In this document: positions 1-8,715 of the stretch, piece after piece | Layout of the letters: every line of letters starts with the position of its first letter | Numbering within the stretch: position 1 is the first letter of the stretch | NCBI GenBank assembly: GCA_031286585.1 | Contig: JAITUC010000005.1 | Coordinates: forward strand, 62,001-126,000 | DNA length: 64,000 nt | DNA from: Delftia acidovorans | Lineage (GTDB): Bacteria; Pseudomonadota; Gammaproteobacteria; Burkholderiales; Burkholderiaceae_C | Reading direction: 5' to 3' | Made by a program: the position numbers and the translations under genes | Notes under the pieces: generated by a model | Told to the model about the DNA's origin: nothing | What the model saw: the letters and a program-made list of their open reading frames with translations, nothing else | Databases searched by the model: none

Positions 1-1231
1 TGCCGGCATCGATGTCCTCCTGGACCATCTTCGCCACTTCCAGCCAGCCGGCTTCCTGCCACAGCTCGAACGGGCCCTGCTTCATGCCGAAGCCCCAGCG
101 CATGGCCTGGTCCACATCACGTGCCGACTCGGCAATGCTCTCCAGATGGATGGCCGCGTAGTGGAAGCTGTTGCGCAGGATGGCCCACAGGAAGCGGCCC
201 TGCGCGCCCTCGGCATTGCGCAGCAGCTTCAGGCGCTCGGCAGCGGGCTTCTTGAGCATGCGGCCATAGACCTCGTCGGCCTTGCCGCCTGCGGGCACGT
301 AGTCCTCGCTGTCCAGTTCGAACTGCAGGATGTCGCGGCCAACCTTCTTGTAGAAGCCCTTCTTCGCCTTCTGGCCCAGGTTGCCCAGCTCGATCAGCTT
401 GGCCAGCACGGGCGGCGTGCCGAAGCTGCCGTAGAAAGGATCGGTCTCGGCGCTGAGGTTGTCCTGCAGCGTCTTGATCACATGGGCCATGGTGTCCAGG
501 CCCACCACGTCGGCCGTGCGGAAGGTGCCACTGGATGCGCGGCCCAACTTCTTGCCGGTGAGGTCATCGACCACGTCGAAGGTCAGGCCGAAGTTCTCGA
601 CCTCCTTCATCGTGGCCAGCATGCCGGCGATGCCGATGCGGTTGGCGATGAAGTTGGGCGTGTCCTTGGCGCGCACCACGCCCTTGCCCAGGCCGCTGGT
701 GACGAAGGCTTCCAGTTGGTCCAGCACCACGGGCTGCGTGGTCGGCGTGGCGATCAGCTCCACCAGCGGCATGTAGCGCGGCGGGTTGAAGAAGTGGATG
801 CCGCAAAAGCGCGGCTTGATCGCGTCGGGCAGCGCCTCGGACAGCTTGGTGATGGACAGGCCCGAGGTGTTGGACGCCACGATGGCGTGCTTGGCCACAT
901 GGGGCGCGATCCTGGTGTACAGGTCGAGCTTCCAGTCCATGCGCTCGGCAATGGCCTCGATGATCAGGTCGCAGCCCTTGAGCAGCTTGAGGTGCTCCTC
1001 GTAGTTGGCGGGCTGGATCAGGTCCGCGTCCTCGGCCACGCCGATGGGCGACGGCCTGAGCTTCTTGAGGTTGGCGATGGCGCGCTCGGCAATGCCGCTT
1101 TTCGGACCTTCCTTGGCAGGCAGGTCGAACAGCACCACGGGCACCTTGACATTGACCAGATGGGCCGCGATCTGCGCCCCCATCACGCCAGCGCCGAGCA
1201 CGGCGACTTTCTTCACATTGAATCGGGACAT
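1..1231 (-). CDS. 3-hydroxyacyl-CoA dehydrogenase (FadN/FadB-like), 3' part outside the window
   Basis: This is the beta-oxidation enzyme that oxidises L-3-hydroxyacyl-CoA to 3-ketoacyl-CoA with NAD. The start MSRFNVKKVAVLGAGVMG is at 1231, and the glycine-rich GAGVMG nucleotide-binding loop follows directly. SNTSGLS and the later HFFNPPRYMPLVE segment are typical of the NAD-binding half, and the C-terminal dimerisation domain follows (NFIANRIG, then WGFGMKQGPFELWQ). The frame stays open to base 1, so the C-terminal end, perhaps with an enoyl-CoA hydratase domain as in FadN, is cut off by the window edge. It lies downstream of an acyl-CoA dehydrogenase and a TetR gene on the same strand, which fits a fatty-acid degradation operon. 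The family is clear; substrate chain length is not. Confidence 0.9.
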   Translation of the reverse strand, partial: MSRFNVKKVAVLGAGVMGAQIAAHLVNVKVPVVLFDLPAKEGPKSGIAERAIANLKKLRPSPIGVAEDADLIQPANYEEHLKLLKGCDLIIEAIAERMDWKLDLYTRIAPHVAKHAIVASNTSGLSITKLSEALPDAIKPRFCGIHFFNPPRYMPLVELIATPTTQPVVLDQLEAFVTSGLGKGVVRAKDTPNFIANRIGIAGMLATMKEVENFGLTFDVVDDLTGKKLGRASSGTFRTADVVGLDTMAHVIKTLQDNLSAETDPFYGSFGTPPVLAKLIELGNLGQKAKKGFYKKVGRDILQFELDSEDYVPAGGKADEVYGRMLKKPAAERLKLLRNAEGAQGRFLWAILRNSFHYAAIHLESIAESARDVDQAMRWGFGMKQGPFELWQEAGWLEVAKMVQEDIDAG

Positions 1232-1250
1232 AAATGTTCCACAGGTGGGA

Positions 1251-1277
1251 GGCAGGCGGCCGCTGCGGCCGCCTGCC
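1251..1277. promoter_or_regulatory. perfect 11-bp-stem hairpin between DUF2147 gene and dehydrogenase start
   Basis: An uninterrupted inverted repeat has arms at 1251-1261 and 1267-1277 and a five-base loop. It lies between the stop of the DUF2147 gene (1286) and the dehydrogenase start (1231). No T-run follows on the minus strand, so it does not look like an intrinsic terminator. An intercistronic structure that stabilises or separates the two messages is more likely (inference). Confidence 0.5.
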
Positions 1278-1285
1278 GGAATGGT

Positions 1286-1726
1286 TTACTGCACGCGCAC
1301 CCAGGTCTGGGTGCGGCCGAAGGGGCCGATGGAGCCGCGCACCTCAAGCTTGGCGCCGCCCTCGATGGGCGTCAGGCGCAGCGTGTAGGTCTTGCCGTTT
1401 TCGGGGTCGAGGATCTTGCCGCCTTCCCAGACGTCCTTGCCCTCGGCCTTCTTGGCGCCGCGGATGATCTCCAGCCCCTTGAGCGGCTGGCCCTTGCGGT
1501 CGTCCGAGCATTCGGTGCAGGTGGCGGCCGGATCGGCGCCCTTGCGCAGGATCTGCTCGATGCGGCCCGTGACCACGCCGTCGTTCTCGGCCACGCGGAT
1601 CTCGGACTTGGCCTCGCCGCTCTTGTCGTCCACGCTCTTCCACAGGCCCACGGGCGTCATCTGCGCCTGCGCTGCGGCGGCCGCAAGGCCCAGGACCATT
1701 GCTGCCAGTGCTTGGTATGCCTTCAT
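1286..1726 (-). CDS. exported DUF2147 domain protein
   Basis: This 146-residue protein has a clear Sec signal peptide (residues 1-21, ending AAAQA before QMTPVG). The remainder matches the DUF2147 pattern: an opening GLWKSVDDKSG, then a mid GRIEQI segment, a CTEC cysteine pair, and a C-terminal beta-rich part closing with RTQTWVRV. The family is periplasmic or outer-membrane associated, often with a lipocalin-like fold, and has no settled biochemical function. A purine-rich ribosome site (AAAGGGG) precedes the ATG at 1726. Its place between acyl-CoA dehydrogenase and hydroxyacyl-CoA dehydrogenase genes on the same strand is common in Comamonadaceae-type gene order and hints at a lipid-related role, but this is only context. 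Confidence 0.8.
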   Translation of the reverse strand: MKAYQALAAMVLGLAAAAAQAQMTPVGLWKSVDDKSGEAKSEIRVAENDGVVTGRIEQILRKGADPAATCTECSDDRKGQPLKGLEIIRGAKKAEGKDVWEGGKILDPENGKTYTLRLTPIEGGAKLEVRGSIGPFGRTQTWVRVQ

Positions 1727-1806
1727 TTCAAACCCCTTTCGCCTAGAAAGGTGCGCAGGCCACGCTGATGCGCACAGCCCGCGCTCCCATGTTGGAGTGA
1801 AGCCGT

Positions 1807-3612
1807 TCAGGCCAGCGCTGCGTCCGTGTCCATCAGCGACTTGCTGCCAGCACGGGCCGTGCGCATCAGCGTGGCGGTCTCGGGGAACAGCTTGGCGAAG
1901 TAGAAGCGAGCGGTCTGCAGCTTGGCCTGGTAGAACGGGTCGGTGTTGCCCTTCGCGATTTCGCGCAGCGCCACCTGGGCCATGCGGGCGAAGAAGTAGC
2001 CGAACACCAGGTGGCCCGCCACACGCAGGTAGTCCACGGACGCCGCGCCCACCTCGTCGGGGTTCTGCATGCCCTTGAAGCCGATCTCGGTGGTGAACTT
2101 GGTCATCTGGTCGCCCAGGTAAGCGATGGGGTTGATGAACTCGGCCATCTTCTCGTTGACGCCCTCTTCCTTCACCAGTTGCGCCACCAGCTTGCCGAAC
2201 TTCTTGAGCGACGCGCCCTGGTTGCCCAGCACCTTGCGGCCCAGCAGGTCCAGCGCCTGGATGCCGTTCGTGCCCTCATAGATCATGTTGATGCGCGCAT
2301 CGCGCACGAACTGCTCCATGCCCCATTCGGTGATGAAGCCATGGCCGCCATAGACCTGCTGGCTCATGGTGGTGGCCGTCCAGCCGTTGTCGGTGATGAA
2401 GGCCTTGACGATGGGCGTCAGCAGCGCCACCAGCTCGGCGCTGTCCTTGCGCACCTTCTCGTCGGGGTGGTTGAACTCCTTGTCGATCAGGAAGGCGCAA
2501 TAGGTGACCAGCGCGCGGCCGCCTTCGGCATAGGCCTTGGCCGTCAGCAGCATGCGGCGCACATCGGGGTGGACGATGATGGGGTCGGCCGGCTTGTCCT
2601 TGGCCTTGGTGCCCGACAGGCTGCGCATCTGCAGGCGGTCCTTGGCATAGGCCAGCGCGTTCTGGTAGGCCACCTCGGTCAGGCCCAGCGACTGGTTGCC
2701 CACGCCCAGGCGGGCGGCATTCATCATCACGAACATGGCCTGCAGGCCCTTGTTCGGCTGGCCCACCAGGGTGCCGATGGCGCCGTCGATATTGATCTGT
2801 GCCGTGGCATTGCCGTGGATGCCCATCTTGTGCTCCAGCGCGCCGCAGAAGATGGGATTGCGCTCGCCCAGCGAGCCATCGGCCTTGACCACGAACTTGG
2901 GCACCACGAACAGGCTGATGCCCTTGGAGCCGGCCGGCGCATCGGGCAGGCGGGCCAGCACCAGGTGGACGATGTTGTCGGTGAAGTCGTGCTCGCCCGC
3001 GCTGATGAAGATCTTGTTGCCGGTGATCTTGTAGGTGCCCTCGGGCGCGCCGGCCACGGGCTCGGCCTTGGTGCGCAGCAGGCCCAGGTCGGTGCCGCAA
3101 TGGGGCTCGGTCAGGCACATGGTGCCGGTCCACTCGCCGCTGGTCAGCTTGGGCAGGTACAGCTTCTTTTGCTCTTCCGTGCCGTGCACATGCAGGGCTT
3201 CATAGGCGCCGTGCGACAGGCCAGGGTACATGGTCCAGGCCTGGTTGGCGCTGTTGAGCATCTCGTACACCGCCGAGTTCACCGCGAAGGGCAGGCCCTG
3301 GCCGCCATAGGCCGTATCGCAGGACAGAGAAGGCCAGCCGCCTTCCACATACTTCTGATAGGCCTCCTTGAAGCCCTTGGGCGTGGTGACCTCGTGGGTT
3401 TCCTTGTTGAGCACGCAGCCTTCGGCATCGCCGCTGATGTTCAGCGGAAACGTCACATTGGCCGCGAACTTGCCCGCCTCTTCCAGCACGGCATTGATGG
3501 TGTCGGCATCGGTCTCGGCATGCGCCGTCATCTGCTGGTAGTCATCCGTGACCTTGAACACCTCGTGCATGAGGAACTGGATGTCGCGCAGGGGCGGGTT
3601 GTAGCTGGGCAT
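1807..3612 (-). CDS. acyl-CoA dehydrogenase, C-terminal-extended (DmdC-like) type
   Basis: This 601-residue FAD enzyme introduces the alpha-beta double bond into acyl-CoA. The opening MPSYNPPLRDIQFLMHEV is characteristic of the long acyl-CoA dehydrogenase subfamily that includes 3-methylmercaptopropionyl-CoA dehydrogenase. Visible family signatures are MCLTEPHCGTDLG (flavin and substrate binding, about residue 165), KIFISAGEHD, and QVYGGHGFITEWG followed by MIYEGTNGIQALDL, which carries the catalytic-base glutamate region. The extra C-terminal helical domain after residue 470 explains the length. A strong AGGAG ribosome site precedes the ATG. The physiological substrate may be medium- or long-chain fatty acids; the dmd-type substrate is only one possibility. 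The TetR gene immediately upstream probably regulates it. Confidence 0.92.
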   Translation of the reverse strand: MPSYNPPLRDIQFLMHEVFKVTDDYQQMTAHAETDADTINAVLEEAGKFAANVTFPLNISGDAEGCVLNKETHEVTTPKGFKEAYQKYVEGGWPSLSCDTAYGGQGLPFAVNSAVYEMLNSANQAWTMYPGLSHGAYEALHVHGTEEQKKLYLPKLTSGEWTGTMCLTEPHCGTDLGLLRTKAEPVAGAPEGTYKITGNKIFISAGEHDFTDNIVHLVLARLPDAPAGSKGISLFVVPKFVVKADGSLGERNPIFCGALEHKMGIHGNATAQINIDGAIGTLVGQPNKGLQAMFVMMNAARLGVGNQSLGLTEVAYQNALAYAKDRLQMRSLSGTKAKDKPADPIIVHPDVRRMLLTAKAYAEGGRALVTYCAFLIDKEFNHPDEKVRKDSAELVALLTPIVKAFITDNGWTATTMSQQVYGGHGFITEWGMEQFVRDARINMIYEGTNGIQALDLLGRKVLGNQGASLKKFGKLVAQLVKEEGVNEKMAEFINPIAYLGDQMTKFTTEIGFKGMQNPDEVGAASVDYLRVAGHLVFGYFFARMAQVALREIAKGNTDPFYQAKLQTARFYFAKLFPETATLMRTARAGSKSLMDTDAALA

Positions 3613-3675
3613 TTGTCTTCTCCTGTGATGGCGGGGTTTGCGGTGAATGCGGTGAAAACGGTGGAAACGGAAAAA

Positions 3676-4383
3676 TCAGGCCGGGTGCGCGTAGCGCTCC
3701 AGGATGCTCTCGAAGCCGTCGATGGCGCGCTGCATGGAGCCTTCGTTGCGCAGGAAGCGTGCCTCGTAATGCAGGGCCAGGATCAGGCCGTGGATCTCGA
3801 ACAGCAGCTGGTTCTCGTCCAGATCGGCACGCAGGTCGCCGCTTTCGCGGCACTGCACGATGGTGCGGCGCATGGCTGCGTGCCAGGTCTGGACCGAGGC
3901 CGTCAGCGCATCGCGCACCGGCCCCGTGCGGTCGTCGAACTCCACGGCGCCGCTGATATAGATGCAGCCCGAGTCCAGCTCGATCGAGGTGCGCTTCATC
4001 CAGTTGCCGAACAGCGCGCGCAGACGCGCCACGCCGCGCGGTGCCTCCAGCGCGGGAAAGAACACTTCCTGCTCGAAACGGTCGTGGTACTCATGCACCA
4101 CGGAAATCTGCAACTCCTCGCGCGAGCCAAAATGCGCAAACACGCCCGACTTGCTCATGCCCGTCAGTTCGGCCAGAGCGCCGATGGACAGGCCCTCAAG
4201 CCCGATGTGCGTGGCCAGGTTGAGGGCAGCCTCCACAATGGTGGCCTTGGTCTGCTGCCCCTTGTGCAGCGCGCGGCGCGGCGCGGGCGCGGCGGCTTCG
4301 TGCACGGAAGAGCCCGCCTTGGGATCGGCCGTGGCGTCAGCGGTCAAACGGGTGGTGCGGCGTGGGGCGGAAACGCTGGACAT
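3676..4383 (-). CDS. TetR/AcrR family transcriptional regulator
   Basis: A 235-residue one-domain regulator with an unusually long, polar N-terminal tail (about 45 residues). The TetR DNA-binding domain follows: IVEAALNLATHIG, then LAELTGMSKSGVFAHFGSREEL as the helix-turn-helix, roughly residues 48-95. The remaining helical C-terminal part would bind the ligand, perhaps an acyl-CoA given the adjacent dehydrogenase genes (inference). It is the first gene of the minus-strand group that runs to base 1. A perfect 12-bp palindrome lies 18 bases upstream of its start codon, which suggests autorepression. Confidence 0.9.
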   Translation of the reverse strand: MSSVSAPRRTTRLTADATADPKAGSSVHEAAAPAPRRALHKGQQTKATIVEAALNLATHIGLEGLSIGALAELTGMSKSGVFAHFGSREELQISVVHEYHDRFEQEVFFPALEAPRGVARLRALFGNWMKRTSIELDSGCIYISGAVEFDDRTGPVRDALTASVQTWHAAMRRTIVQCRESGDLRADLDENQLLFEIHGLILALHYEARFLRNEGSMQRAIDGFESILERYAHPA

Positions 4384-4400
4384 GCGAAATTCTTGCTAAA

Positions 4401-4412
4401 ACGAACGTTCGT
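4401..4412. promoter_or_regulatory. candidate TetR operator (palindrome ACGAACGTTCGT)
   Basis: A perfect 12-base palindrome sits in an AT-richer stretch just upstream of the TetR gene start at 4383. The ACGAACG/CGTTCGT half-sites resemble those recognised by many TetR-family repressors. The position would block transcription of the regulator gene and any genes read through from it. No gene starts on the other side, so control is probably of this operon only. Confidence 0.6.
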
Positions 4413-4503
4413 GCTATTTTGCATGGAAAGCTTGTCGCGGCGAAGACATGCGGGGGAAAACACCTAGCCACCCGATGCAGGCCCCATTCACCGCGCACCC
4501 ATG

Positions 4504-4534
4504 AAAAAAGCCACCGGCGCAAGCGGGTGGCTTT
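4504..4534 (-). terminator. intrinsic terminator downstream of slmA
   Basis: An inverted repeat (AAAGCCACC at 4507-4515 paired with GGTGGCTTT at 4526-4534) is followed on the minus strand by a run of T residues. It lies 37 bases past the slmA stop and separates slmA from the TetR operon promoter. Confidence 0.8.
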
Positions 4535-4570
4535 GTTGCAAAGCGGACCCTGGGGTCCGCTGGACCATGT

Positions 4571-5266
4571 TCAGACCATCAAGGCCAGGCTGGCTTCCAG
4601 ATGCTCGGTCGGCAGGCGGCGGAAACCCGAGCGCGCGTAGCGCTGCAGGCGGCCCAGCGCGAACGATGTCAGCACGCTGGCGGCCACCTGTGCATCGACC
4701 GTGGGGGCGGAAGAGCCCAGCGCACCGGCGGCGGGGCGCAGGCACTGGCGCAGCGTGGATTCGATGCGGTCGAAGAACTGGTTCATGCGGGCCTGCAGGC
4801 GCTCGTGCTCGAAGACGATGGCATCGCCCACCATGACGCGCACCATGCCGGGGTTGCGCTCGCCGAACTGCAGCACCAGGGAGATCACGCGGCTGGCCTG
4901 GCGCATGCCATCCACTGCGGGCCGCTCTTCCTCGGGCACATCCCGCCCGACGATCTGCTGCACCAGCGTGAAGACGGATTGTTCGATGAACTCGATCAGT
5001 CCTTCGAACATCTGGGCCTTGCTGGCGAAGTGGCGGTACAGGGCTGCCTCGCTGACGCCCAGATGGGCTGCCAGCGCTGCCGTGGTGATGCGTTCTGCGC
5101 CCGGCTTCTCCAGCATGGCCGCAAGCGCCTGCAGGATCTGCTCGCGCCGCTCCCCGGGTTTGGGGCGTTTGCGCGCAGGCGTGGGGGCGGAAGCGGAGGC
5201 GGCTTCGTCGGAAACGACATCAGCGCCAGGAGCGGATAAAGGCGACAGGACTTCAGACTCGGACAT
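4571..5266 (-). CDS. slmA: nucleoid occlusion factor SlmA (TetR fold)
   Basis: A 231-residue TetR-fold protein. The diagnostic stretch is QILQALAAMLEKPGAERITT followed by LAAHLGVSEAALYRHFASKA, which matches SlmA rather than metabolic TetR regulators. SlmA binds dispersed chromosomal sites and blocks FtsZ ring assembly over the nucleoid. It carries an N-terminal polar extension of about 35 residues compared with the roughly 198-residue enterobacterial form. The ATG at 5266 is followed by a Ser/Pro-rich segment; an internal start cannot be excluded. In many beta- and gammaproteobacteria slmA lies near argB, and argB is indeed about 2.4 kb upstream here, with a two-component pair between. Confidence 0.88.
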   Translation of the reverse strand: MSESEVLSPLSAPGADVVSDEAASASAPTPARKRPKPGERREQILQALAAMLEKPGAERITTAALAAHLGVSEAALYRHFASKAQMFEGLIEFIEQSVFTLVQQIVGRDVPEEERPAVDGMRQASRVISLVLQFGERNPGMVRVMVGDAIVFEHERLQARMNQFFDRIESTLRQCLRPAAGALGSSAPTVDAQVAASVLTSFALGRLQRYARSGFRRLPTEHLEASLALMV

Positions 5267-5348
5267 AAGCAGATCAACTATTTGTAAGTAATTCTCTCAC
5301 AGCCCTCGGCGGCAACTCCGCACAAAGCTGTCCCCATGAGCGCAACCG

Positions 5349-6836
5349 TCAGGATCGCTTGCCTGTTGCTTGCGCTGCTATTGTTTCCGAGAGCATGGCC
5401 GGTATTTGCGATGGAAGCTCCAAGCGTACCAGCAGGCCCTTGCCCTGCGCTCCGGCGCCAAAGGCCAGAGTGCCCTGGTGCAGCAGGGCGATTTCTTCGG
5501 CAATGGCCAATCCCAGCCCGGTGCCGTCGCCGGCCGCGCCCTGGGCGCGGTAAAAGCGCTGCGTGATCTGCGAGCGCTCGGCCTCGGGCACGCCGGGACC
5601 GTCGTCCTCGATCTCCAGGAAGGCCCAGCCCTGCGGCTCATCCGCAGACTGTGCCGCGCCATGGTACATGCCGCAGCGCAGCGTGACGCTGCCGCCGGGC
5701 GGCGTGTACTTGATGGCGTTGTCAACGAGGTTGGAAACCAGTTCGCGCAGCAGCCAGCTGTGGCCCCAGACACTGGCGGCCGCCACGTCAAGGCCGAAGT
5801 CCAGCCCCTTGGCGCTGGCCTGGTCGAAGAACATTTCCAGCATGCTTTCGCACAGGTCCTTGAGGTCCACCTTCTGCAGCGGCTGTACTTCGGCATTGCG
5901 GGCGTCGGCACGTGACAGCGCCAGCAGCTGGCGTGCCAGCTGCGAGGTGCGCCGCGTGGCATCGCGCAACTGCTCGATCTGCGTCACGCTGAGCACCACC
6001 TGGGCCTCGGTGCCCTTGCGCCGCGCCTCGGCCTGGGCAGCCTGCGCGCTCAGCGCCCAGGCCTCGACCTGGGCCTGCAAGGCCGCCAGCGGCGTGCGCA
6101 ATTGATGGGCCGCATCGGCCACAAAGCGCCGCTGGCCTTCGGCCTGGGCGTTGACCAGCGCAAACAGGCGATTGAGCGCGCGCACCAGCGGACGGACCTC
6201 GGCCGGCGAGCTGAGTTCCGAGATGGGGCTGAGGTCGCGCGGCGAGCGCCGCTCCACGGCCTGGGTCAGGGTCAGAAGCGGCCGGAAAGCCCGGCTGACC
6301 GACCAGTAGATGGCAATGCCGGCGCCCGCGATCAGCAGCACGCTGGGCAGCAGCACATGCAGCAGCAGCTGGCGCACCCATTGCTGGCGTACATCGCCGC
6401 CATCGGCCAGCACCAGCACCATTTCACCGGCGCCATAGGTCTCGGCGCGCATCACGGCCACGCGGTAGGTCAGGCCGTCATGTTCCTGGCTGTGGAACTC
6501 GGCCAGCGGCGTGGAAGGCACGTCGAAGCGGATCCAGGTGTCGCCGGCAACGACATGGCCCTGCAGGTCGCCTATGGCATATCCGACATCGTCGCCCCGC
6601 TGGCGCAAGACCTCTTCGATGGCGGGCGTCAGCGCCACCAGGGGCGGCGTTCCCTCGGCAATCGACGGCGCAAGCACCGAGTCGGCCAGCGCAGGCAGCA
6701 GGCGCAGCAGGCGCTGGTCATGCTGGGTGGAGGCTTCGTCTGCCGAGCGATAGCCGAACCAGCCGCCCATCAGTGCCAGCAGCGTCAGCGGCACCACCAG
6801 CAGCACCAGCAGGCGAAGGCGCAGATTGGCCGTCAT
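5349..6836 (-). CDS. sensor histidine kinase, TctE/QseC-like
   Basis: A 495-residue inner-membrane kinase. The first membrane segment is at about residues 8-28, a periplasmic sensor of about 130 residues (2CSK_N-like) follows, then a second membrane segment near 165-187 and a HAMP linker. The H-box AADAAHQLRTPLAALQAQ carries the phosphorylated histidine. The N-box NLVDNAIKYTPPGG, the G1 DDGPGVP and the G2 GTGLGLAI form the ATPase domain. It is co-directional with and 37 bases downstream of its response regulator. TctE homologues sense tricarboxylates, but no tctCBA transporter is adjacent, so the stimulus is unknown. Confidence 0.9.
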   Translation of the reverse strand: MTANLRLRLLVLLVVPLTLLALMGGWFGYRSADEASTQHDQRLLRLLPALADSVLAPSIAEGTPPLVALTPAIEEVLRQRGDDVGYAIGDLQGHVVAGDTWIRFDVPSTPLAEFHSQEHDGLTYRVAVMRAETYGAGEMVLVLADGGDVRQQWVRQLLLHVLLPSVLLIAGAGIAIYWSVSRAFRPLLTLTQAVERRSPRDLSPISELSSPAEVRPLVRALNRLFALVNAQAEGQRRFVADAAHQLRTPLAALQAQVEAWALSAQAAQAEARRKGTEAQVVLSVTQIEQLRDATRRTSQLARQLLALSRADARNAEVQPLQKVDLKDLCESMLEMFFDQASAKGLDFGLDVAAASVWGHSWLLRELVSNLVDNAIKYTPPGGSVTLRCGMYHGAAQSADEPQGWAFLEIEDDGPGVPEAERSQITQRFYRAQGAAGDGTGLGLAIAEEIALLHQGTLAFGAGAQGKGLLVRLELPSQIPAMLSETIAAQATGKRS

Positions 6837-6873
6837 GGGCGGTCAGCGCCTGGGGCCATGCGCCATGTCCGCA

Positions 6874-7593
6874 TCAGGCGGCGGTATGCGAGAGTTCCAG
6901 CCGATAGCCGAAGCCACGGATGGAACGGAGCGCCACGCCATGCGGCTCCAGCTTGCTGCGCAGGCGCGAGACATAGACCTCGACGGCATTGGGCGTGATC
7001 TCGCGGTCCCAGCCTGTGAGCGCCTGCAGCAGCTTGTCCTTGCTGGCAGGCTTGGGCGCGTGGATCAGCAGGTATTCCAGCACGGTCCATTCGCGCGGAC
7101 CCAGGTCGATGGGCAGCAGCTTTCCCTCGCTCTCGTCCTCCTGCGCAGGCTGGCGCGCGCCAGCGCGGCGGCCTGCCGTGTCCAGCTCGATGGGCCCAAA
7201 GCTCAGAACGGCCGATGTGGCTGCCTGCGAGCGGCGCAGCAGCGCGCGCAGCCGGGCCAGCAGCTCGGGAAGCTCGAAGGGCTTGACCATGTAGTCGTCG
7301 GCGCCCTGGTCCAGGCCCTGCACGCGGTCCTGCAGCGCATCGCGCGCCGTCAGGATCAGCACGGGCATGGCCGAGCTCTCGACGGCGCTGCTGCGCAGGC
7401 GGCGTGTGAGTTCCAGCCCGTCGATGCCCGGCAGGCCGATATCGATCACGGCCAGGTCGAAGGCTTCCTGGGCCAGCACCTCCAGGGCACGCTCGGCACT
7501 GCCGACCCAGTCCACGGCATACCCCGCATCGGACAGCCCCAGCTTGATGCCGCTGGCCACCATCACATCGTCTTCCACAAGAAGCAAACGCAT
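6874..7593 (-). CDS. OmpR-family response regulator, TctD-like
   Basis: A 239-residue two-domain regulator. The receiver domain shows the acidic pocket (LLVEDD), the phospho-acceptor aspartate in LAVIDIGLPGIDG, and the conserved lysine in YMVKPFELPELLARL. A winged-helix DNA-binding domain of the OmpR type occupies about residues 140-235 (EWTVLEYLL, VEVYVSRLRSKL, IRGFGYRL). The start is set at the ATG at 7593 because the preceding in-frame residues lie in the argB terminator and look non-coding. It pairs with the kinase gene immediately downstream. A short linker of charged residues (about 120-140) separates the domains. Confidence 0.92.
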   Translation of the reverse strand: MRLLLVEDDVMVASGIKLGLSDAGYAVDWVGSAERALEVLAQEAFDLAVIDIGLPGIDGLELTRRLRSSAVESSAMPVLILTARDALQDRVQGLDQGADDYMVKPFELPELLARLRALLRRSQAATSAVLSFGPIELDTAGRRAGARQPAQEDESEGKLLPIDLGPREWTVLEYLLIHAPKPASKDKLLQALTGWDREITPNAVEVYVSRLRSKLEPHGVALRSIRGFGYRLELSHTAA

Positions 7594-7602
7594 ATCAAAC
7601 CT

Positions 7603-7631
7603 AAAAAACAAAAGCCGCCCAAAGGCGGCTT
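7603..7631 (-). terminator. intrinsic terminator after argB
   Basis: An 8-bp inverted repeat (AAGCCGCC/GGCGGCTT, four-base loop) is followed on the minus strand by TTTTGTTTTTTAGG. It lies between the argB stop (7715) and the response-regulator start (7593), so the two-component pair needs its own promoter or read-through. Confidence 0.85.
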
Positions 7632-7714
7632 GCAGCAAACCGGCCCAGGCCGTCAGACCACGCCCGGGCCATGCGCGATGGTAACGCGAACCGCAAAGTC
7701 CGCGCCATCGGGCC

Positions 7715-8605
7715 TCAATGGCTGCGGATCATGGTGCCGTAGGCCTGGTCCGTGAGGATTTCCAGCAGCATGGCATGCGGCACCCGGCCGTCGATGATGT
7801 GCACGGCGTTGACGCCGGCCTTGGCAGCGTCCAGGGCTCCGCTGATCTTGGGCAGCATGCCGCCCGAGATGGTGCCGTCGGCGAACAGGGCGTCGATCTC
7901 GCGCGCCGTGAGGTCGGTCAGCAGGCTGCCGGCCTTGTCCAGCACGCCAGGGGTGTTGGTCAGCAGCACCAGCTTTTCGGCCTGCAGCACCGTGGCCAGC
8001 TTGCTGGCGACCACGTCGGCGTTGATGTTGTAGCTCTCGTTTTCCTCGCCAAAGCCGATGGGGCTGATCACGGGAATGAAGGCGTCATCCTGCAGCGCGC
8101 GCACCACGCTGGGGTCGATGGAGACAATATCGCCCACCTGGCCCACGTCGTACTCGATGTTCGGGTCCTTGTTGTCGACCATCTTGAGCTTGCGTGCGCG
8201 GATCAGGCCGCCATCGCGCCCTGTCAGGCCCACGGCCTTGCCACCGGCCTGGTGGATCAGGCCCACGATGTCCTGCTGCACCTCGCCGGCCAGCACCCAC
8301 TCCACGACTTCCATGGTTTCCGCGTCCGTCACGCGCATGCCCTGGATGAACTCGCCCTTCTTGCCCAGGCGGTTGAGAGCCGTCTCGATTTGCGGCCCGC
8401 CGCCATGCACCACCACCGGATTCATGCCCACCAACTTCAGCAGCACCACGTCTTCCGCGAAGTCGGCCTGCAGGGCCGGATCGGTCATGGCGTTGCCGCC
8501 ATACTTGATGACCATGGTCTTGCCATGGAACTTGCGGATATAGGGCAGGGCCTGGGCGAGGATTTCGGCCTTGTCGCGGGGGGCAATCGAGAGGATATCG
8601 TTCAT
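7715..8605 (-). CDS. argB: acetylglutamate kinase
   Basis: This 296-residue amino-acid-kinase fold enzyme phosphorylates N-acetyl-L-glutamate, the second step of arginine biosynthesis. Family motifs are visible: [11 protein letters not shown] (nucleotide binding, near residue 30), [10 protein letters not shown] (substrate glycine loop), and [12 protein letters not shown] and TNTPGVLD toward the C terminus. The N-terminal helix of about 25 residues before the first strand is typical of arginine-sensitive hexameric forms, so feedback inhibition by arginine is likely. Length matches the family. A terminator follows it. Confidence 0.97.
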   Translation of the reverse strand: MNDILSIAPRDKAEILAQALPYIRKFHGKTMVIKYGGNAMTDPALQADFAEDVVLLKLVGMNPVVVHGGGPQIETALNRLGKKGEFIQGMRVTDAETMEVVEWVLAGEVQQDIVGLIHQAGGKAVGLTGRDGGLIRARKLKMVDNKDPNIEYDVGQVGDIVSIDPSVVRALQDDAFIPVISPIGFGEENESYNINADVVASKLATVLQAEKLVLLTNTPGVLDKAGSLLTDLTAREIDALFADGTISGGMLPKISGALDAAKAGVNAVHIIDGRVPHAMLLEILTDQAYGTMIRSH

Positions 8606-8715
8606 GGTGCTAGCCCGGGGGCGTGGAAGTAGTCAACAACAAGGCGGGCATTGTGCCGCAACTGCGCGGCAGTGTTGCATGCCCTGATGACGGAACGCCC
8701 ACTGGCGCCCGGCCA

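Noticed and set aside
2011-4467. A long plus-strand frame of 818 codons
   Set aside because: It is antisense to the acyl-CoA dehydrogenase and TetR genes, whose family motifs are clear. The frame spans two genes and the gap between them.
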